From contig NZ_ATWF01000002.1 of assembly GCF_000421105.1 (NCBI RefSeq), forward strand, positions 496,001 through 560,000: a stretch of 64,000 nt of DNA, given 5' to 3'. This DNA is from Limisalsivibrio acetivorans (lineage in GTDB: Bacteria > Chrysiogenota > Deferribacteres > Deferribacterales > Geovibrionaceae). Of this stretch, positions 52,687 through 61,500 are shown in pieces; the stretch's first letter is position 1, and every line of letters begins with the position of its first letter. The notes below the pieces were generated by a model. It was not told where the DNA came from and did no database searches. It was given only the letters and a program-made list of their open reading frames with translations. Position numbers and translations under genes: made by a program.

Positions 52687-53502
52687 TTACTGCTTCACAA
52701 ACAAGTAGCGGTCATCCTTGCGCATGTCGTAGTAGGGCTTGTAGTCCACCTGAAAGAGAACAGATGGGGGAACCATCGGGTAGTAGCCCATACATGTGAA
52801 CCAGCTCCGGTTGTACTTGAACACCGTATGGTCGTTCGCATCCGCCTGTTCATCGATGAACTCCTCAAAGCCGTTGTCATCGCCAAAGGGTGTATCCAGA
52901 CAGAATTCGGATGAGTAAAGCTCCATAAACTTTCTCGTGCGCCAAGGATCCTCAATTATCTCATCGATATTTGTTTTCATCCAGAGGTTGAATGTGGGGC
53001 AGTACATCTCGTACCCGTCCCCGGTATCCACCTCCATAAAAGCGTGGCTCCAGTTCTGTGTATCGGCAAACTGGACGTAGCGGCATTTTATATCGAGGGT
53101 CTTCAACAGCTTGAGAAGGGACTCCGCCTTGACATCGCATCCCGCAAAGGGTGCATCCAGATATTCCCTGAGGCTTTGGGGTACAGACTTATTAGCCGCC
53201 GTCTCCCTTTTGCCCATGGGGGTAAAAGGAACGGCCCTGTGAAGAAGATCTGTGAAGAAGAGGATCTTCTGCTGGGAATCGCTGAAGCCCCGTCCTTCAA
53301 GGGCTGAATCGACCTCGTCCTTAACGGAGTCGTACATCTCCTCCATACGGGCGGCAAGACCTGCATCGTCATCCAGTTGTTTCAGGGGCTCCAAATCCGC
53401 CTCGGGGAGGCGTGCCGGGAAAACCTCTACTATGACGGAGGGACGTATCTCTCTGGAATAGTAGTTATAGGTTGTGTTCATGTTAATTATTCTTTTATTC
53501 AT
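52687..53502 (-). CDS. Transglutaminase-like protein
   Basis: 271 residues when started at ATG 53502; TTG 53538 and ATG 53481 are alternatives and none has a clear ribosome-binding site. A transglutaminase-like core is visible: APFAGCDVKAESLLKLLKTL with the nucleophile-position Cys122, then NWSHAFMEVD with His153. Where the family normally has the third catalytic Asp (DPT) the chain reads YCPTFNLW, with Cys168. Activity is therefore uncertain. No signal peptide. It lies between the alcohol dehydrogenase and the AcuI-like gene, all on the minus strand, but with gaps of about 90 bp. Confidence 0.65.
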   Translation of the reverse strand: MNKRIINMNTTYNYYSREIRPSVIVEVFPARLPEADLEPLKQLDDDAGLAARMEEMYDSVKDEVDSALEGRGFSDSQQKILFFTDLLHRAVPFTPMGKRETAANKSVPQSLREYLDAPFAGCDVKAESLLKLLKTLDIKCRYVQFADTQNWSHAFMEVDTGDGYEMYCPTFNLWMKTNIDEIIEDPWRTRKFMELYSSEFCLDTPFGDDNGFEEFIDEQADANDHTVFKYNRSWFTCMGYYPMVPPSVLFQVDYKPYYDMRKDDRYLFVKQ

Positions 53503-53553
53503 ACTAGAAAGTTTCTCATAGAAGGGATCTTGTAACAAGTAAAATAATAATCA

Positions 53554-53579
53554 GGGATACCCCTATTGCAGGATATCCC
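53554..53579 (-). terminator. Weak terminator-like hairpin after the alcohol dehydrogenase
   Basis: GGGATA/TATCCC (53554-53559 with 53574-53579) with a 14 nt loop, followed on the minus strand by TGATTATTATTTTAC. The stem is short and the T-run interrupted. Confidence 0.35.
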
Positions 53580-53590
53580 CGTTGGCGTAA

Positions 53591-54760
53591 CTATTTATAC
53601 GATGATTTGAGGATCTGGAGTATATCAGCTTCGCTCAGCTTTTTAAAATGCCCCGGCTCCCCGAAGAAAACCGCCCTTTCCGCCATTTCGGGGAGGCTCT
53701 GCTCCTCAACCTTTTCTTCGGCAAGGGTCGCCGGCATGCCGATGGAGCTGAAAAACTCCCGAAGGCGGGTTATTCCTTTGCCTGCATCCGCCATTTTGTC
53801 ACCGCTGGGCTGAACACCAAAGACGTTAACGGCCAAATCGAAGAACTTGTCCACATTCCCCTCATCCATAACGTGCTCCATCCAGTGGGGGTACAGTACG
53901 GCGAGCCCTGCACCGTGGGTAATATCAAACATGGCGCTGACCTCATGCTCTATGACATGGACTGCCCAGTCGCCGACCCTGCCGGAGCTTATCAGGCTGT
54001 TGAGCGCAAGGGTTCCTGCCCAGAGTATATTTGCCCTTGCCTCGTAGTCGTCGGGATTTTCGATGGCCTTCGGTCCGTATTCGATACAGGTTTTCACAAG
54101 CGCATCGCATATCCGGTCCTGCAGGTAAACCCCTTCTGTGGGGGTGAAATACTGCTCCAGCACATGGACGATGATATCAACAACACCCGCCGCAGTCTGA
54201 TACGGTGGAACGCTGTAGGTATACTCTGGATCAAGTATGGAGAATGCCGGATGAAGTATGGGTGAATATATGGGAAGTTTCTGCTTGGTTTCGATATTTG
54301 ATATAACTGCATTTCCGTTACTCTCAGAGCCCGTGGCAGCGAGTGTGAGAACGGAGCCGAGGGGGAGCGCCTTGCTTATGGCCGCCTTGCGCAGATTGAA
54401 ATCCCATGGATCCCCATCGTAGCAAGCTCCAGCGGCGATGGCCTTTGTGCAGTCCAGAACACTTCCGCCGCCGACGGCGAGTATAAAGTCGATATCATCC
54501 TCTCTGCAAATCCTTACACCCTCACGGACGCTGGTAATGCGTGGATTAGGCTCGATGCCGCCCATCGTAGTGTGGTATATATTCCTCTCGTCCAGCTTCC
54601 CCTTCACAGCGTCAAGCAGACCGCTACTGCGTACACGATCACTGCCGTAGGTGATGAGAACACGGGTTCCCCCCGCTTTCTGAACCTGCCTTGCCAGCAC
54701 CTTTATCTGATTCCTGCCGAAGAATATCTTCGTCGGGATACTGAATGTAAAGTTTTCCAT
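53591..54760 (-). CDS. Iron-containing alcohol dehydrogenase
   Basis: 389 residues. The NAD(P) site is AVGGGSVLDCTKAIAAGACY, and the metal ligands are in GVVDIIVHVLEQYF (Asp, His) and in VHVIEHEVSAMFDITHGAGL (two His). The sequence resembles the YqhD/butanol dehydrogenase group, which usually reduce aldehydes with NADPH. AAGGAGG lies 6 nt before the ATG and directly follows the upstream terminator's T-run. The substrate is not readable. Confidence 0.92.
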   Translation of the reverse strand: MENFTFSIPTKIFFGRNQIKVLARQVQKAGGTRVLITYGSDRVRSSGLLDAVKGKLDERNIYHTTMGGIEPNPRITSVREGVRICREDDIDFILAVGGGSVLDCTKAIAAGACYDGDPWDFNLRKAAISKALPLGSVLTLAATGSESNGNAVISNIETKQKLPIYSPILHPAFSILDPEYTYSVPPYQTAAGVVDIIVHVLEQYFTPTEGVYLQDRICDALVKTCIEYGPKAIENPDDYEARANILWAGTLALNSLISSGRVGDWAVHVIEHEVSAMFDITHGAGLAVLYPHWMEHVMDEGNVDKFFDLAVNVFGVQPSGDKMADAGKGITRLREFFSSIGMPATLAEEKVEEQSLPEMAERAVFFGEPGHFKKLSEADILQILKSSYK

Positions 54761-54772
54761 GGAACCCTCCTT

Positions 54773-54802
54773 AAAAAAAGACGGGCCGCATAAAGCAGCC
54801 CG
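54773..54802 (-). terminator. Terminator of the chemotaxis receptor operon
   Basis: Minus strand: CGGGC/GCCCG stem, extended by GC pairs inward, at 54802-54782, followed by TCTTTTTTT (54781-54773). It separates the receptor operon from the alcohol dehydrogenase gene. Confidence 0.8.
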
Positions 54803-54850
54803 CTAATCGCTCAAAGAAAGAATACCATTTTATGGGGGTTATGAAAAGGC

Positions 54851-56506
54851 TCAGACCTTGAATGCGCCTATACGCACGTTTAGATCCTCCATAAGCGAGT
54901 TGAGATGATCGATGGCAGTGCTTATCTCCTGAATATTCCTTGCGGAGGTTGAGGACATCTCGCTTATCTGGGTAATCTTCTCTATCATTCCCGAGGTTTG
55001 CCTTGCCACCTCTCTGGAATCCTCTATGGAGGAGGTGGTAACACGGGCAGTGTTGTCCATTATCCCTGCAAACCTGTCCATTTCAGCCTTTACAGAGGCG
55101 GATATGCCTGAGAGACGGTTCATGTTTTCGATGTTTCTCTCAACAACAGAGTTAGACTCGTTTATACCATTCAGGATGATATTCATTGTTTTTGTAATCT
55201 CACTGAGGTTTGCCTTCGTCTTATCCGCAAGCTTTCTCACCTCATCGGCAACAACGGCAAAACCCCTTCCATGCTCGCCAGCTCTTGCGGCTTCTATGGC
55301 TGCATTCAGGGCAAGGAGATCGGTCTGCTCTGCCACATCATTGATGATGTTAAGGACGTTCTTTATATTATCCGCAGCCTCAAGGAGCTCCTTGAAATCA
55401 TCGTAAAGCTCCTCCTCCATCTCTTTGGAGCTGTTTATCTCATCCACAAGGTTAACGACCTCATCCGTTGTGCTCCCCAGTGTTGTCTGGGCAACCTCCA
55501 TCTCATCGTTCACCCTGTTCAGCCCCTCCACAGAGCTCTCCAGGATAGTTTCCACATTGCGCCCCTGCTCGGTAACATCGTGGACAATCCTAAGCTCCTC
55601 CTCAACCATATTGCTTATCTCTGTTGTATTAACGTTGAGTTCCGCCGTAGTGGAGGTGTTCTCATTGCTCGTTGTTATAACCTCATGGATTATCCTCTGC
55701 ATAGCTTCGGTGAGCTCGTTGAGCGCAGAGGAGATCTCTTCAATCTCATCACCGGAGGATATATCGGAACGTATGGTGAGGTCTCTGGATTCGGTAATCT
55801 CGTTGATATGGGTTTTAAGCTCTCTTACGGAGCCTGTTATAAGCCTGACAAGGATTGTGCCCATGATGAATATCAGAACGATTATAACGCCGCTGCCCGT
55901 CATCATATGCCTAAGCGTTTTATCCATAAAGGTTTCAAGCTCGTTAAACGAAGCGGTGAGATCCTTGTTTGCAAACTGAATGAGCAGCTTAAGCTCCTCC
56001 TCCATCTTCTGGGCGATTATATTAAGACCCTCGGCGGCAAATACACCTTCCTCAAAGTCCTCTTCAAAGGCGGAGGATAGGGTTCCGCCGATATTATAGA
56101 AAGAATTGAAGCGCACACGGGATTTCTCGATTATGTCCTCGAGCTCTTCCATGCCGTTCCTGCTGGCAATATCCTTAATCTTTGTGAGCTTCCCGGAGAT
56201 CTCCTCCGCCTTGGCACGGAACTCGTCCCTGTCGTAAGTCTTGGAGAGAGCAGAGGAGAAGAAATCAGACTTCATCGCCTGTATCATTGAAACAGCATCA
56301 TTACTGAGCATGCTTATCTGAAGCTGTACAGTGCTGAGCCTTTTCTGCCTGGTGGAGATCTCTTTTAGTGCATTGGCGTTGGCACCAAGCATAACTATAA
56401 GTGCAAGGGCGGCGATTATAAGGATGCCGAATATCTTTGTGCGCAGGCTTCTGCGCATGAGAACGCTCTTAAGGCGGGGGGCAAGCCCCCCTTTATCTTT
56501 CTTCAT
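54851..56506 (-). CDS. Methyl-accepting chemotaxis protein
   Basis: 551 residues. Membrane helices at 24-43 and 203-223 bracket a helical periplasmic domain of about 155 residues (four-helix bundle type). A HAMP domain (about 222-275) and the cytoplasmic signalling coiled coil follow, with the conserved tip [20 protein letters not shown] and [16 protein letters not shown]. Signals are passed to CheA/CheW. No pentapeptide for CheR docking is seen at the C-terminus. It starts 6 bp after the porin-like gene. Confidence 0.95.
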   Translation of the reverse strand: MKKDKGGLAPRLKSVLMRRSLRTKIFGILIIAALALIVMLGANANALKEISTRQKRLSTVQLQISMLSNDAVSMIQAMKSDFFSSALSKTYDRDEFRAKAEEISGKLTKIKDIASRNGMEELEDIIEKSRVRFNSFYNIGGTLSSAFEEDFEEGVFAAEGLNIIAQKMEEELKLLIQFANKDLTASFNELETFMDKTLRHMMTGSGVIIVLIFIMGTILVRLITGSVRELKTHINEITESRDLTIRSDISSGDEIEEISSALNELTEAMQRIIHEVITTSNENTSTTAELNVNTTEISNMVEEELRIVHDVTEQGRNVETILESSVEGLNRVNDEMEVAQTTLGSTTDEVVNLVDEINSSKEMEEELYDDFKELLEAADNIKNVLNIINDVAEQTDLLALNAAIEAARAGEHGRGFAVVADEVRKLADKTKANLSEITKTMNIILNGINESNSVVERNIENMNRLSGISASVKAEMDRFAGIMDNTARVTTSSIEDSREVARQTSGMIEKITQISEMSSTSARNIQEISTAIDHLNSLMEDLNVRIGAFKV

Positions 56507-56512
56507 CGTTTA

Positions 56513-58000
56513 TCAGAACCTGGCCTCAAGCTCCAGATACATGCTGTTTATACCGTAGTCTGTATCCATTACAGGGTAGTACCATGTGTTTGAGCCTGTG
56601 TGGTCGTATGCAACCTGAATAATTCCACCTCTTAGGAAGAGCTTGTTCTGGAGCATCGGCTGAAGGAAATAAAGCTCCCATGCCTGTCCTCTGGTTCCCA
56701 GTTTCTCCACAGGGTTATCCGATGCAACAGGCCTGTACCAGTATTCGGAGCCCTGGTTGTATTCAAGACCGATCTTTGTCTTGAAGCTGGGGAGTGTATA
56801 GCGTACGCCGGCATAAAAGGCTCTGCCTGTCTGCTCATCGGTCTCTGTACCGAAGAAAGCTTTGTCATCCTCGGGTGTAAACTTCATCTGGCCGTAGGAG
56901 GCAAAAAGATCGACCCCGCTTCTCATTATGTTATCAAACTGGAGATGGGCGCCTGTGAAAGCCATATCACCAAGAACAGTATCACCCGTTGTGAGCCCCT
57001 GTGAGTTAGGGCCGTAGAAATCGTTTATGCTGTAATAGCCAAGTACAAAAAGCTGGTTGGAGGCGATCTTAAAGGGTAATCCTGTTTCGAAGAACAGCCC
57101 GTAGACCTCACCGTCCATTCCCTCTTCATCTTTCATATATCTGCCATAGTATGCATTTACATCATTCTGCAGAGTTTTTGCATAGGTAAAGCGCAGCCCT
57201 GTTCCGGGTATCTTGGTAACGTTTGAAAGGTTGAAGTTAACGATAGCCGCATCCACAACCACATCGAAGAAGAGCTGGGGGTATACAGATTTACGGGGGG
57301 AATCCGCCTTAAGCTCATAGGGAGGTCCATCAAAGGAGGGCTGACGTCCCAGAAGCAGTGTTGCAGGAACAGCACCTTTAGCCATATCCCATTCTATATA
57401 AGCCTTATCCAGAAGCATTTCGGAGGAGCTGCTCGGGTAGCGTCCCTGCTGGGGCTGGCGGATACTGTTATCATCATCCTGGTCTGCCCAGTTATAGAAA
57501 GCTGTCATAGAACCTCTGAATCTGAGCCTTTCGTGGGCCTCTCCACTGAATGTAATGCGTGCTCTGCTTGTCCAGAAATTGCTGGACTCCTCTTTGACAC
57601 CCGCCTCCTCGGCTGTGAGGTAGGGCTTGCCGTGTGTGTCGTAGGGTGTTCCGAAGTATCTGTTGTATGCATAGGGCTCGCTGTCCCATCCGGAGGAGAA
57701 GGATGTGTTAGTGACCCTGGTGAGCATCTCTGCGCCGAGGCTGAGTCTGTCTGTCCATGCTCTGATCTCAACATCCGAAAGACGCTCCTCGTTCTCCTCT
57801 ATAAGCTCTTCAACGCCGCTTATCTTTTTCTCCTGCTCCACCATCTTTGTATCGGTGGTCTCTTTCTGTTCCATCAGGAGCTTCTCGAGCTGTTCGATGC
57901 GCTTTTCGAGCATCTTGATCTTTTCATCGTTATCAGCCGCAAAAGCAGCAGGAACTGTCATTATTAAAATTGCAACCAGCAGTATCTGTATATTTTTCAT
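56513..58000 (-). CDS. Porin-like outer-membrane protein with N-terminal coiled coil
   Basis: 495 residues. A signal peptide (ILLVAILIMTVPAAFA) is followed by a Glu/Lys-rich coiled coil (about 23-70: MLEKRIEQLEKLLMEQKETT). A predicted beta barrel of about 400 residues ends in SMYLELEARF, the C-terminal Phe signal for outer-membrane assembly. It resembles the uncharacterised DUF3373-type putative porins found with c-type cytochromes in several anaerobes; the family call is from memory. It is sandwiched between a cytochrome-like gene and a chemotaxis receptor in one operon. Confidence 0.75.
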   Translation of the reverse strand: MKNIQILLVAILIMTVPAAFAADNDEKIKMLEKRIEQLEKLLMEQKETTDTKMVEQEKKISGVEELIEENEERLSDVEIRAWTDRLSLGAEMLTRVTNTSFSSGWDSEPYAYNRYFGTPYDTHGKPYLTAEEAGVKEESSNFWTSRARITFSGEAHERLRFRGSMTAFYNWADQDDDNSIRQPQQGRYPSSSSEMLLDKAYIEWDMAKGAVPATLLLGRQPSFDGPPYELKADSPRKSVYPQLFFDVVVDAAIVNFNLSNVTKIPGTGLRFTYAKTLQNDVNAYYGRYMKDEEGMDGEVYGLFFETGLPFKIASNQLFVLGYYSINDFYGPNSQGLTTGDTVLGDMAFTGAHLQFDNIMRSGVDLFASYGQMKFTPEDDKAFFGTETDEQTGRAFYAGVRYTLPSFKTKIGLEYNQGSEYWYRPVASDNPVEKLGTRGQAWELYFLQPMLQNKLFLRGGIIQVAYDHTGSNTWYYPVMDTDYGINSMYLELEARF

Positions 58001-58018
58001 AGGTCCTTCATCTCCGTT

Positions 58019-58291
58019 TTAGTTGAATGTGTCGCCTTCGGGCTGATCGGAATCCGCCGCATGACTCACCAAATAATTCTTAAGCGCATCTACCTCATCG
58101 GGGGTAACCCCTTCACAGCACTTTTCATACTTCTTTTTCTCAACCCACCGGTTCCACTGGATAGATACCTTATCAGCGGGTTTCTTGCCGCATCCTCCGC
58201 ATTTTGTAGCATAAATGTCTCTACCGGATTCAGCGAAGGCAGAACCTGAAAATATGAGAAGAGTCACAAGAAAAACAAACAGTCTCGCCAT
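58019..58291 (-). CDS. Small exported cytochrome c-like protein with CxxCG instead of CxxCH
   Basis: 90 residues from ATG 58291 (GGAGA 7 nt upstream). The signal peptide is MARLFVFLVTLLIFSGSAFA. The mature part has the layout of a small monohaem cytochrome (GRDIYATKCGGCGKKPAD, then WNRWV and VTPDEVDALKNYL), but the residue after the second Cys is Gly35 rather than the haem-ligating His. A Cys58-Cys59 pair follows. Covalent haem attachment by the Ccm system normally needs CxxCH, so it may bind no haem or another metal. First gene of the operon with the porin-like protein and the chemotaxis receptor. Confidence 0.75.
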   Translation of the reverse strand: MARLFVFLVTLLIFSGSAFAESGRDIYATKCGGCGKKPADKVSIQWNRWVEKKKYEKCCEGVTPDEVDALKNYLVSHAADSDQPEGDTFN

Positions 58292-58492
58292 AATGGTCTC
58301 CTTAATTAATTTCAAAAATACTTACATATAGTGAATAAGATTATTTATCGAAAGCCGCACCTTCATCTCATGCAGCCTTTTTGGATTTTATATTCATATA
58401 AAATATCTAGTTTAAATACATGATACGGTTTTGTTAAAAATTGGTCAAAAAACGAACGATTGTTCTAATAATGTAGAAACCATTCTCAAGGC

Positions 58493-58522
58493 TGTACAAA
58501 TCACAACATTGGTGTATATAAT
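58493..58522 (+). promoter_or_regulatory. Promoter for the SH3-domain lipoprotein
   Basis: TGTACA (58493-58498), 18 bp spacer, TATAAT (58517-58522), about 28 bp before the TTG start. The rest of the 58316-58549 spacer is AT-rich and must also hold the divergent promoter of the cytochrome-like gene, which I could not place. Confidence 0.45.
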
Positions 58523-58549
58523 CCATGTAGTGACATATGGAGGTTTCAG

Positions 58550-59278
58550 TTGTCTCGAACTTTTATACTTATACTATTAACTGCAACCCTTTACGGGTGC
58601 GCCGGCGTAGATAACACTCCGCCTATGGAGAAACGGGTCGATGACCTGACCATCCTGTTGGTAAGACACCAGAAGGTTATTGCCGAAATGGCTGAGCGTC
58701 AGCAGGCTATTGAAACTAAACTCAGCGCCAATGAAAAGAGCATTGAGAGGCTTGCTGTAAAGTCCGAAGAGGTTCTGGAAAAAACCAACACCCTTGCCGA
58801 AAAGGCGCTTGAACTTGTGGAACAGAGGGAGAGCAAACTGGTGGAAGGCGGAGACGGTCTGAGGATATACGCCTATGTCCGCCCCCTGCTTCTGAATGTA
58901 AGGAAAGATGCTGATCCTCGCTCCGATGTAGTAACGCAGCTGGTTCACAACAGTCGTGTATCCATTGAAGAAGAGGTGTTCACCATCAACGGCACATGGA
59001 GAAAGGTGCGTTACCAGAACACCGAAGGCTATGTAAAGAGCTCGCTTCTATCAAGAAAACCCGTCATGCAACTTGATAAGCGGGGGAGGGTAAGCCCACC
59101 AGTGCTTAACATTCGTGAAAAGCCCGACCACCAAAGCCCCGTAATAATGAAACTAAAGGGGGGCGAGGACCTTGCTTTATTGAAGGAGATAAAGGATTCT
59201 AAAGGTTTCTGGTGGCAGATTCGAAAGGATGGAAGAATAGGCTATGCTAGGGGTCGATATATCAAAGTTCTCCCATGA
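58550..59278 (+). CDS. Lipoprotein with coiled coil and two bacterial SH3 domains
   Basis: 242 residues. The start is TTG at 58550 with GGAGG 8 nt upstream; the signal ends in the lipobox LYGC. Residues 25-95 form a coiled coil (VIAEMAERQQAIETKLSANE). Two SH3b domains follow: LNVRKDADPRSDVVTQLVHN ending GYVKSSLLS, and LNIREKPDHQSPVIMKLKGG ending GYARGRYIKVLP. Such domains bind peptidoglycan or peptides in the envelope. The last 17 bp overlap the convergent Fe-S protein gene. Confidence 0.82.
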   Translation: MSRTFILILLTATLYGCAGVDNTPPMEKRVDDLTILLVRHQKVIAEMAERQQAIETKLSANEKSIERLAVKSEEVLEKTNTLAEKALELVEQRESKLVEGGDGLRIYAYVRPLLLNVRKDADPRSDVVTQLVHNSRVSIEEEVFTINGTWRKVRYQNTEGYVKSSLLSRKPVMQLDKRGRVSPPVLNIREKPDHQSPVIMKLKGGEDLALLKEIKDSKGFWWQIRKDGRIGYARGRYIKVLP

Positions 59279-60146
59279 ACATCGCCTCAGCTGTTTCCCG
59301 GTTTGATTTAACAGGGATCCTCGTTGCACATGGTACCCCTGCCTGACACAATCCACAGCTGGTAACCACCTCGCCTGTCTGCTTAAGGGCGTGGGCGGAG
59401 GTTACCTCTCTTATATATTTTTTACATTTATCCTTGTCATGGCCGTCAGAGCTTATCGCATCCACGGGGCACCGCTTAATACACACTCCACATTTTCCCT
59501 CGGATATGTACAGACAGTTCTCCGTATGGTCGGTGTAAAGCCGCCTGTCCGGCTCGATATCAGCCTCCACAACGGTTGTACCAACACGTATAGCCTTTCC
59601 TGCAACGCTTATGAAACCGTCTGACAGCCCGAACGTTCCAAGCCCTGCGGCGAAGGCGGTATGCCTCTCGCTCCAGTTGGAGCATACCCCGACCTTGTCG
59701 GACTGCTGATAGTCCCAACCCTCTGCGATAATAGGTGATACGGCTCTGTAGCCCATATCACGCAGGCTGTTCTGCACCACGGCACGAAGGTGATGATTGA
59801 ATTCCTCGCCGTAAAGCCTTGCAAGGGTCCATCTTCGGGAGGGGAGATCTTTATATGATCTATGTTCCTTGAGGGTTTCATCGGTTTGGGGAAGGATCCA
59901 GCAGACAATGCTAAGCCTTGAGGAATCGAAGGATTCGCCGGGGTAACCCGCACGCATAGCGTCCTCGGGGAGCCAGTAGAAGTCACCAATCATTTCACGA
60001 TACTTCATGAAAAGGGGATCATCACCGGCGGCGAAGGCCACAACCGGCTTCTCCCAGGCCTTCTCTGCAATATCTACAAGGCTGTTCTCCGGCGAATTCA
60101 GCACCTCATCGGTGATAATACGCCTTATCTGCTCTTTTAGCTCCAT
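59262..60146 (-). CDS. Epoxyqueuosine reductase-like iron-sulfur protein
   Basis: 294 residues. The N-terminal domain resembles QueG (SIVCWILPQTDE, WTLARLYGEEFNHHLRAVVQ, RHTAFAAGLGTFGLSDGFIS). The ferredoxin part has GKCGVCIKRCPVDAIS plus an upstream Cys in ENCLYISEG, and a second Cys group in TSCGLCQAGVPC. The C-terminal HEAT repeats of true QueG are missing. Probably a corrinoid or redox 4Fe-4S enzyme of the COG1600 kind; substrate unknown. It has TTGACA upstream at about 60186 but no well-spaced -10. Confidence 0.8.
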   Translation of the reverse strand: MELKEQIRRIITDEVLNSPENSLVDIAEKAWEKPVVAFAAGDDPLFMKYREMIGDFYWLPEDAMRAGYPGESFDSSRLSIVCWILPQTDETLKEHRSYKDLPSRRWTLARLYGEEFNHHLRAVVQNSLRDMGYRAVSPIIAEGWDYQQSDKVGVCSNWSERHTAFAAGLGTFGLSDGFISVAGKAIRVGTTVVEADIEPDRRLYTDHTENCLYISEGKCGVCIKRCPVDAISSDGHDKDKCKKYIREVTSAHALKQTGEVVTSCGLCQAGVPCATRIPVKSNRETAEAMFMGEL

Positions 60147-60199
60147 ACATGCACACCTCTATATAATTTGAAGTGTACACGATGAAATGTCAAATCATA

Positions 60200-60868
60200 T
60201 CAGCTTTGGAGGGAATACATAATAACTGCGGCACTCTGGGAGACGTTAAGTGAATCGATATCACCTTCGATCTGGATACGGAAGGTTACATCCGCATTCT
60301 CAAGAACGCCGGGGCGTATCCCCTTACCTTCGGAGCCGAGTATAACGGCGGATTTTTCAGAGAATTCAACATCCTTAAGCCTCGTTTCACCCTTAACATC
60401 AGCGGCATAGATGGTGAACCCCTGCTTCTTGAGATCCGCTGCGGCGTTGCTTATGTTCGTAGTCTCGTAGATGTTCGCATGGAAGATCGTACCGCTTGAG
60501 GCCTTGCAAACAGCGGCTGTTATGGGAGATTGGTGGTATCTTGCCACCACAAAGTTCTTTACACCGAAGCAGTTCGCCGCCCTAATGATAGTTCCGTAGT
60601 TATGGGGGTCCTGAATGCGGTCAAGTATCAGGGTGTGCCCCTGAATCTTTTTACGTTCCTTGACGAACTCCTTGGGTTCAATATCGTTAATCTCTGCGGC
60701 GATACCCTGGGCCTCGCCGCCGAAGCGGTGGTCGAATTCCTTTCTGCCGTATTCCTCAACGGGTACATCGGAGCTATATTCAAAGGTGGAGCCCTTTCTA
60801 AGGAAAAGGTGCTTCACAATATTAAGCTTAAGAGCCTCTGCAACGGTGTTGCGGCCGTGTATAATCAT
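60200..60868 (-). CDS. rlmB: 23S rRNA (guanosine-2'-O-)-methyltransferase RlmB/TrmH family
   Basis: 222 residues of the SPOUT fold. Motif 1 is ILDRIQDPHNYGTIIRAANC, motif 2 VILGSEGKGIRPGV and motif 3 IEGDIDSLNVSQSAAVIMY, together forming the AdoMet-binding knot. The short N-terminal domain IIHGRNTVAEAL is typical of RlmB, which methylates G2251 of 23S rRNA. GAGGTG precedes the ATG. Confidence 0.9.
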   Translation of the reverse strand: MIIHGRNTVAEALKLNIVKHLFLRKGSTFEYSSDVPVEEYGRKEFDHRFGGEAQGIAAEINDIEPKEFVKERKKIQGHTLILDRIQDPHNYGTIIRAANCFGVKNFVVARYHQSPITAAVCKASSGTIFHANIYETTNISNAAADLKKQGFTIYAADVKGETRLKDVEFSEKSAVILGSEGKGIRPGVLENADVTFRIQIEGDIDSLNVSQSAAVIMYSLQS

Positions 60869-60928
60869 CTATTCACCTCGGGGAGTATCTATAGCGTTTC
60901 GGTGGTATTAAGGCAAGGGAAATCTGTT

Positions 60929-61438
60929 CTACTCGGCATCCAGCTCATCAAAGGCATCCTCAGCCCGCTTATGGGTGAGGGCTGTTTTTGCCTCGGCAAT
61001 GCGCTTCGTTTCATAATCAAGTATGAGCGCCTTATCTATGCACGATTTGCCGAAGGTACGCCCGGATTCCTCGTCGTACTCAATTTGTTCATGGCGGATA
61101 TTACCACGTACGAAAAGGGGGAGATCCCGATCCTTTGTGAGTGCGAGAAGGAAGTCCTTCTCCTCATCGGATGTTATATCCCTGTACTCACCCTGTATAA
61201 CAATGTCCAGCAGTTCGGCTATGCGGTTTTCCATCTTCCGAACCGCTCCGGTTCTGACCTGCTCCACAGCCTCATGCTCAGATTTTGCAGAGGTGAATAC
61301 GCAGACCTTGGAACGCTCCTCCACGTAATACCAAGAAGGTGCGCCGTCTATGGCCACATTGGGGGTTGCAACGATATACGCCTTAAAAAGGAGTGCGGCC
61401 AAAGATTTAACCACGGAAAGGGCGAGAGATTCTATCAT
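60929..61438 (-). CDS. Conserved-looking exported or membrane-anchored protein, unknown
   Basis: 169 residues. The first 25 residues are hydrophobic (LALSVVKSLAALLFKAYIVA) and may be a signal or anchor. The rest is soluble: GAPSWYYVEERSKVCVFTSA followed by a long charged helical segment (SEHEAVEQVRTGAVRKMENR) and an acidic C-terminus. The PSWY start followed by an Ala-rich helix recalls LPP20-type proteins, but no lipobox is present and the match is weak. AGGAG lies 9 nt before the ATG. It lies 62 bp after ccmC and may be co-transcribed with it. Confidence 0.6.
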   Translation of the reverse strand: MIESLALSVVKSLAALLFKAYIVATPNVAIDGAPSWYYVEERSKVCVFTSAKSEHEAVEQVRTGAVRKMENRIAELLDIVIQGEYRDITSDEEKDFLLALTKDRDLPLFVRGNIRHEQIEYDEESGRTFGKSCIDKALILDYETKRIAEAKTALTHKRAEDAFDELDAE

Positions 61439-61500
61439 CTGCTGAAACTCCTGCTAACGAGATTCAGAGCTAAGGGATCATATCCAGATGTTCAGATAAA

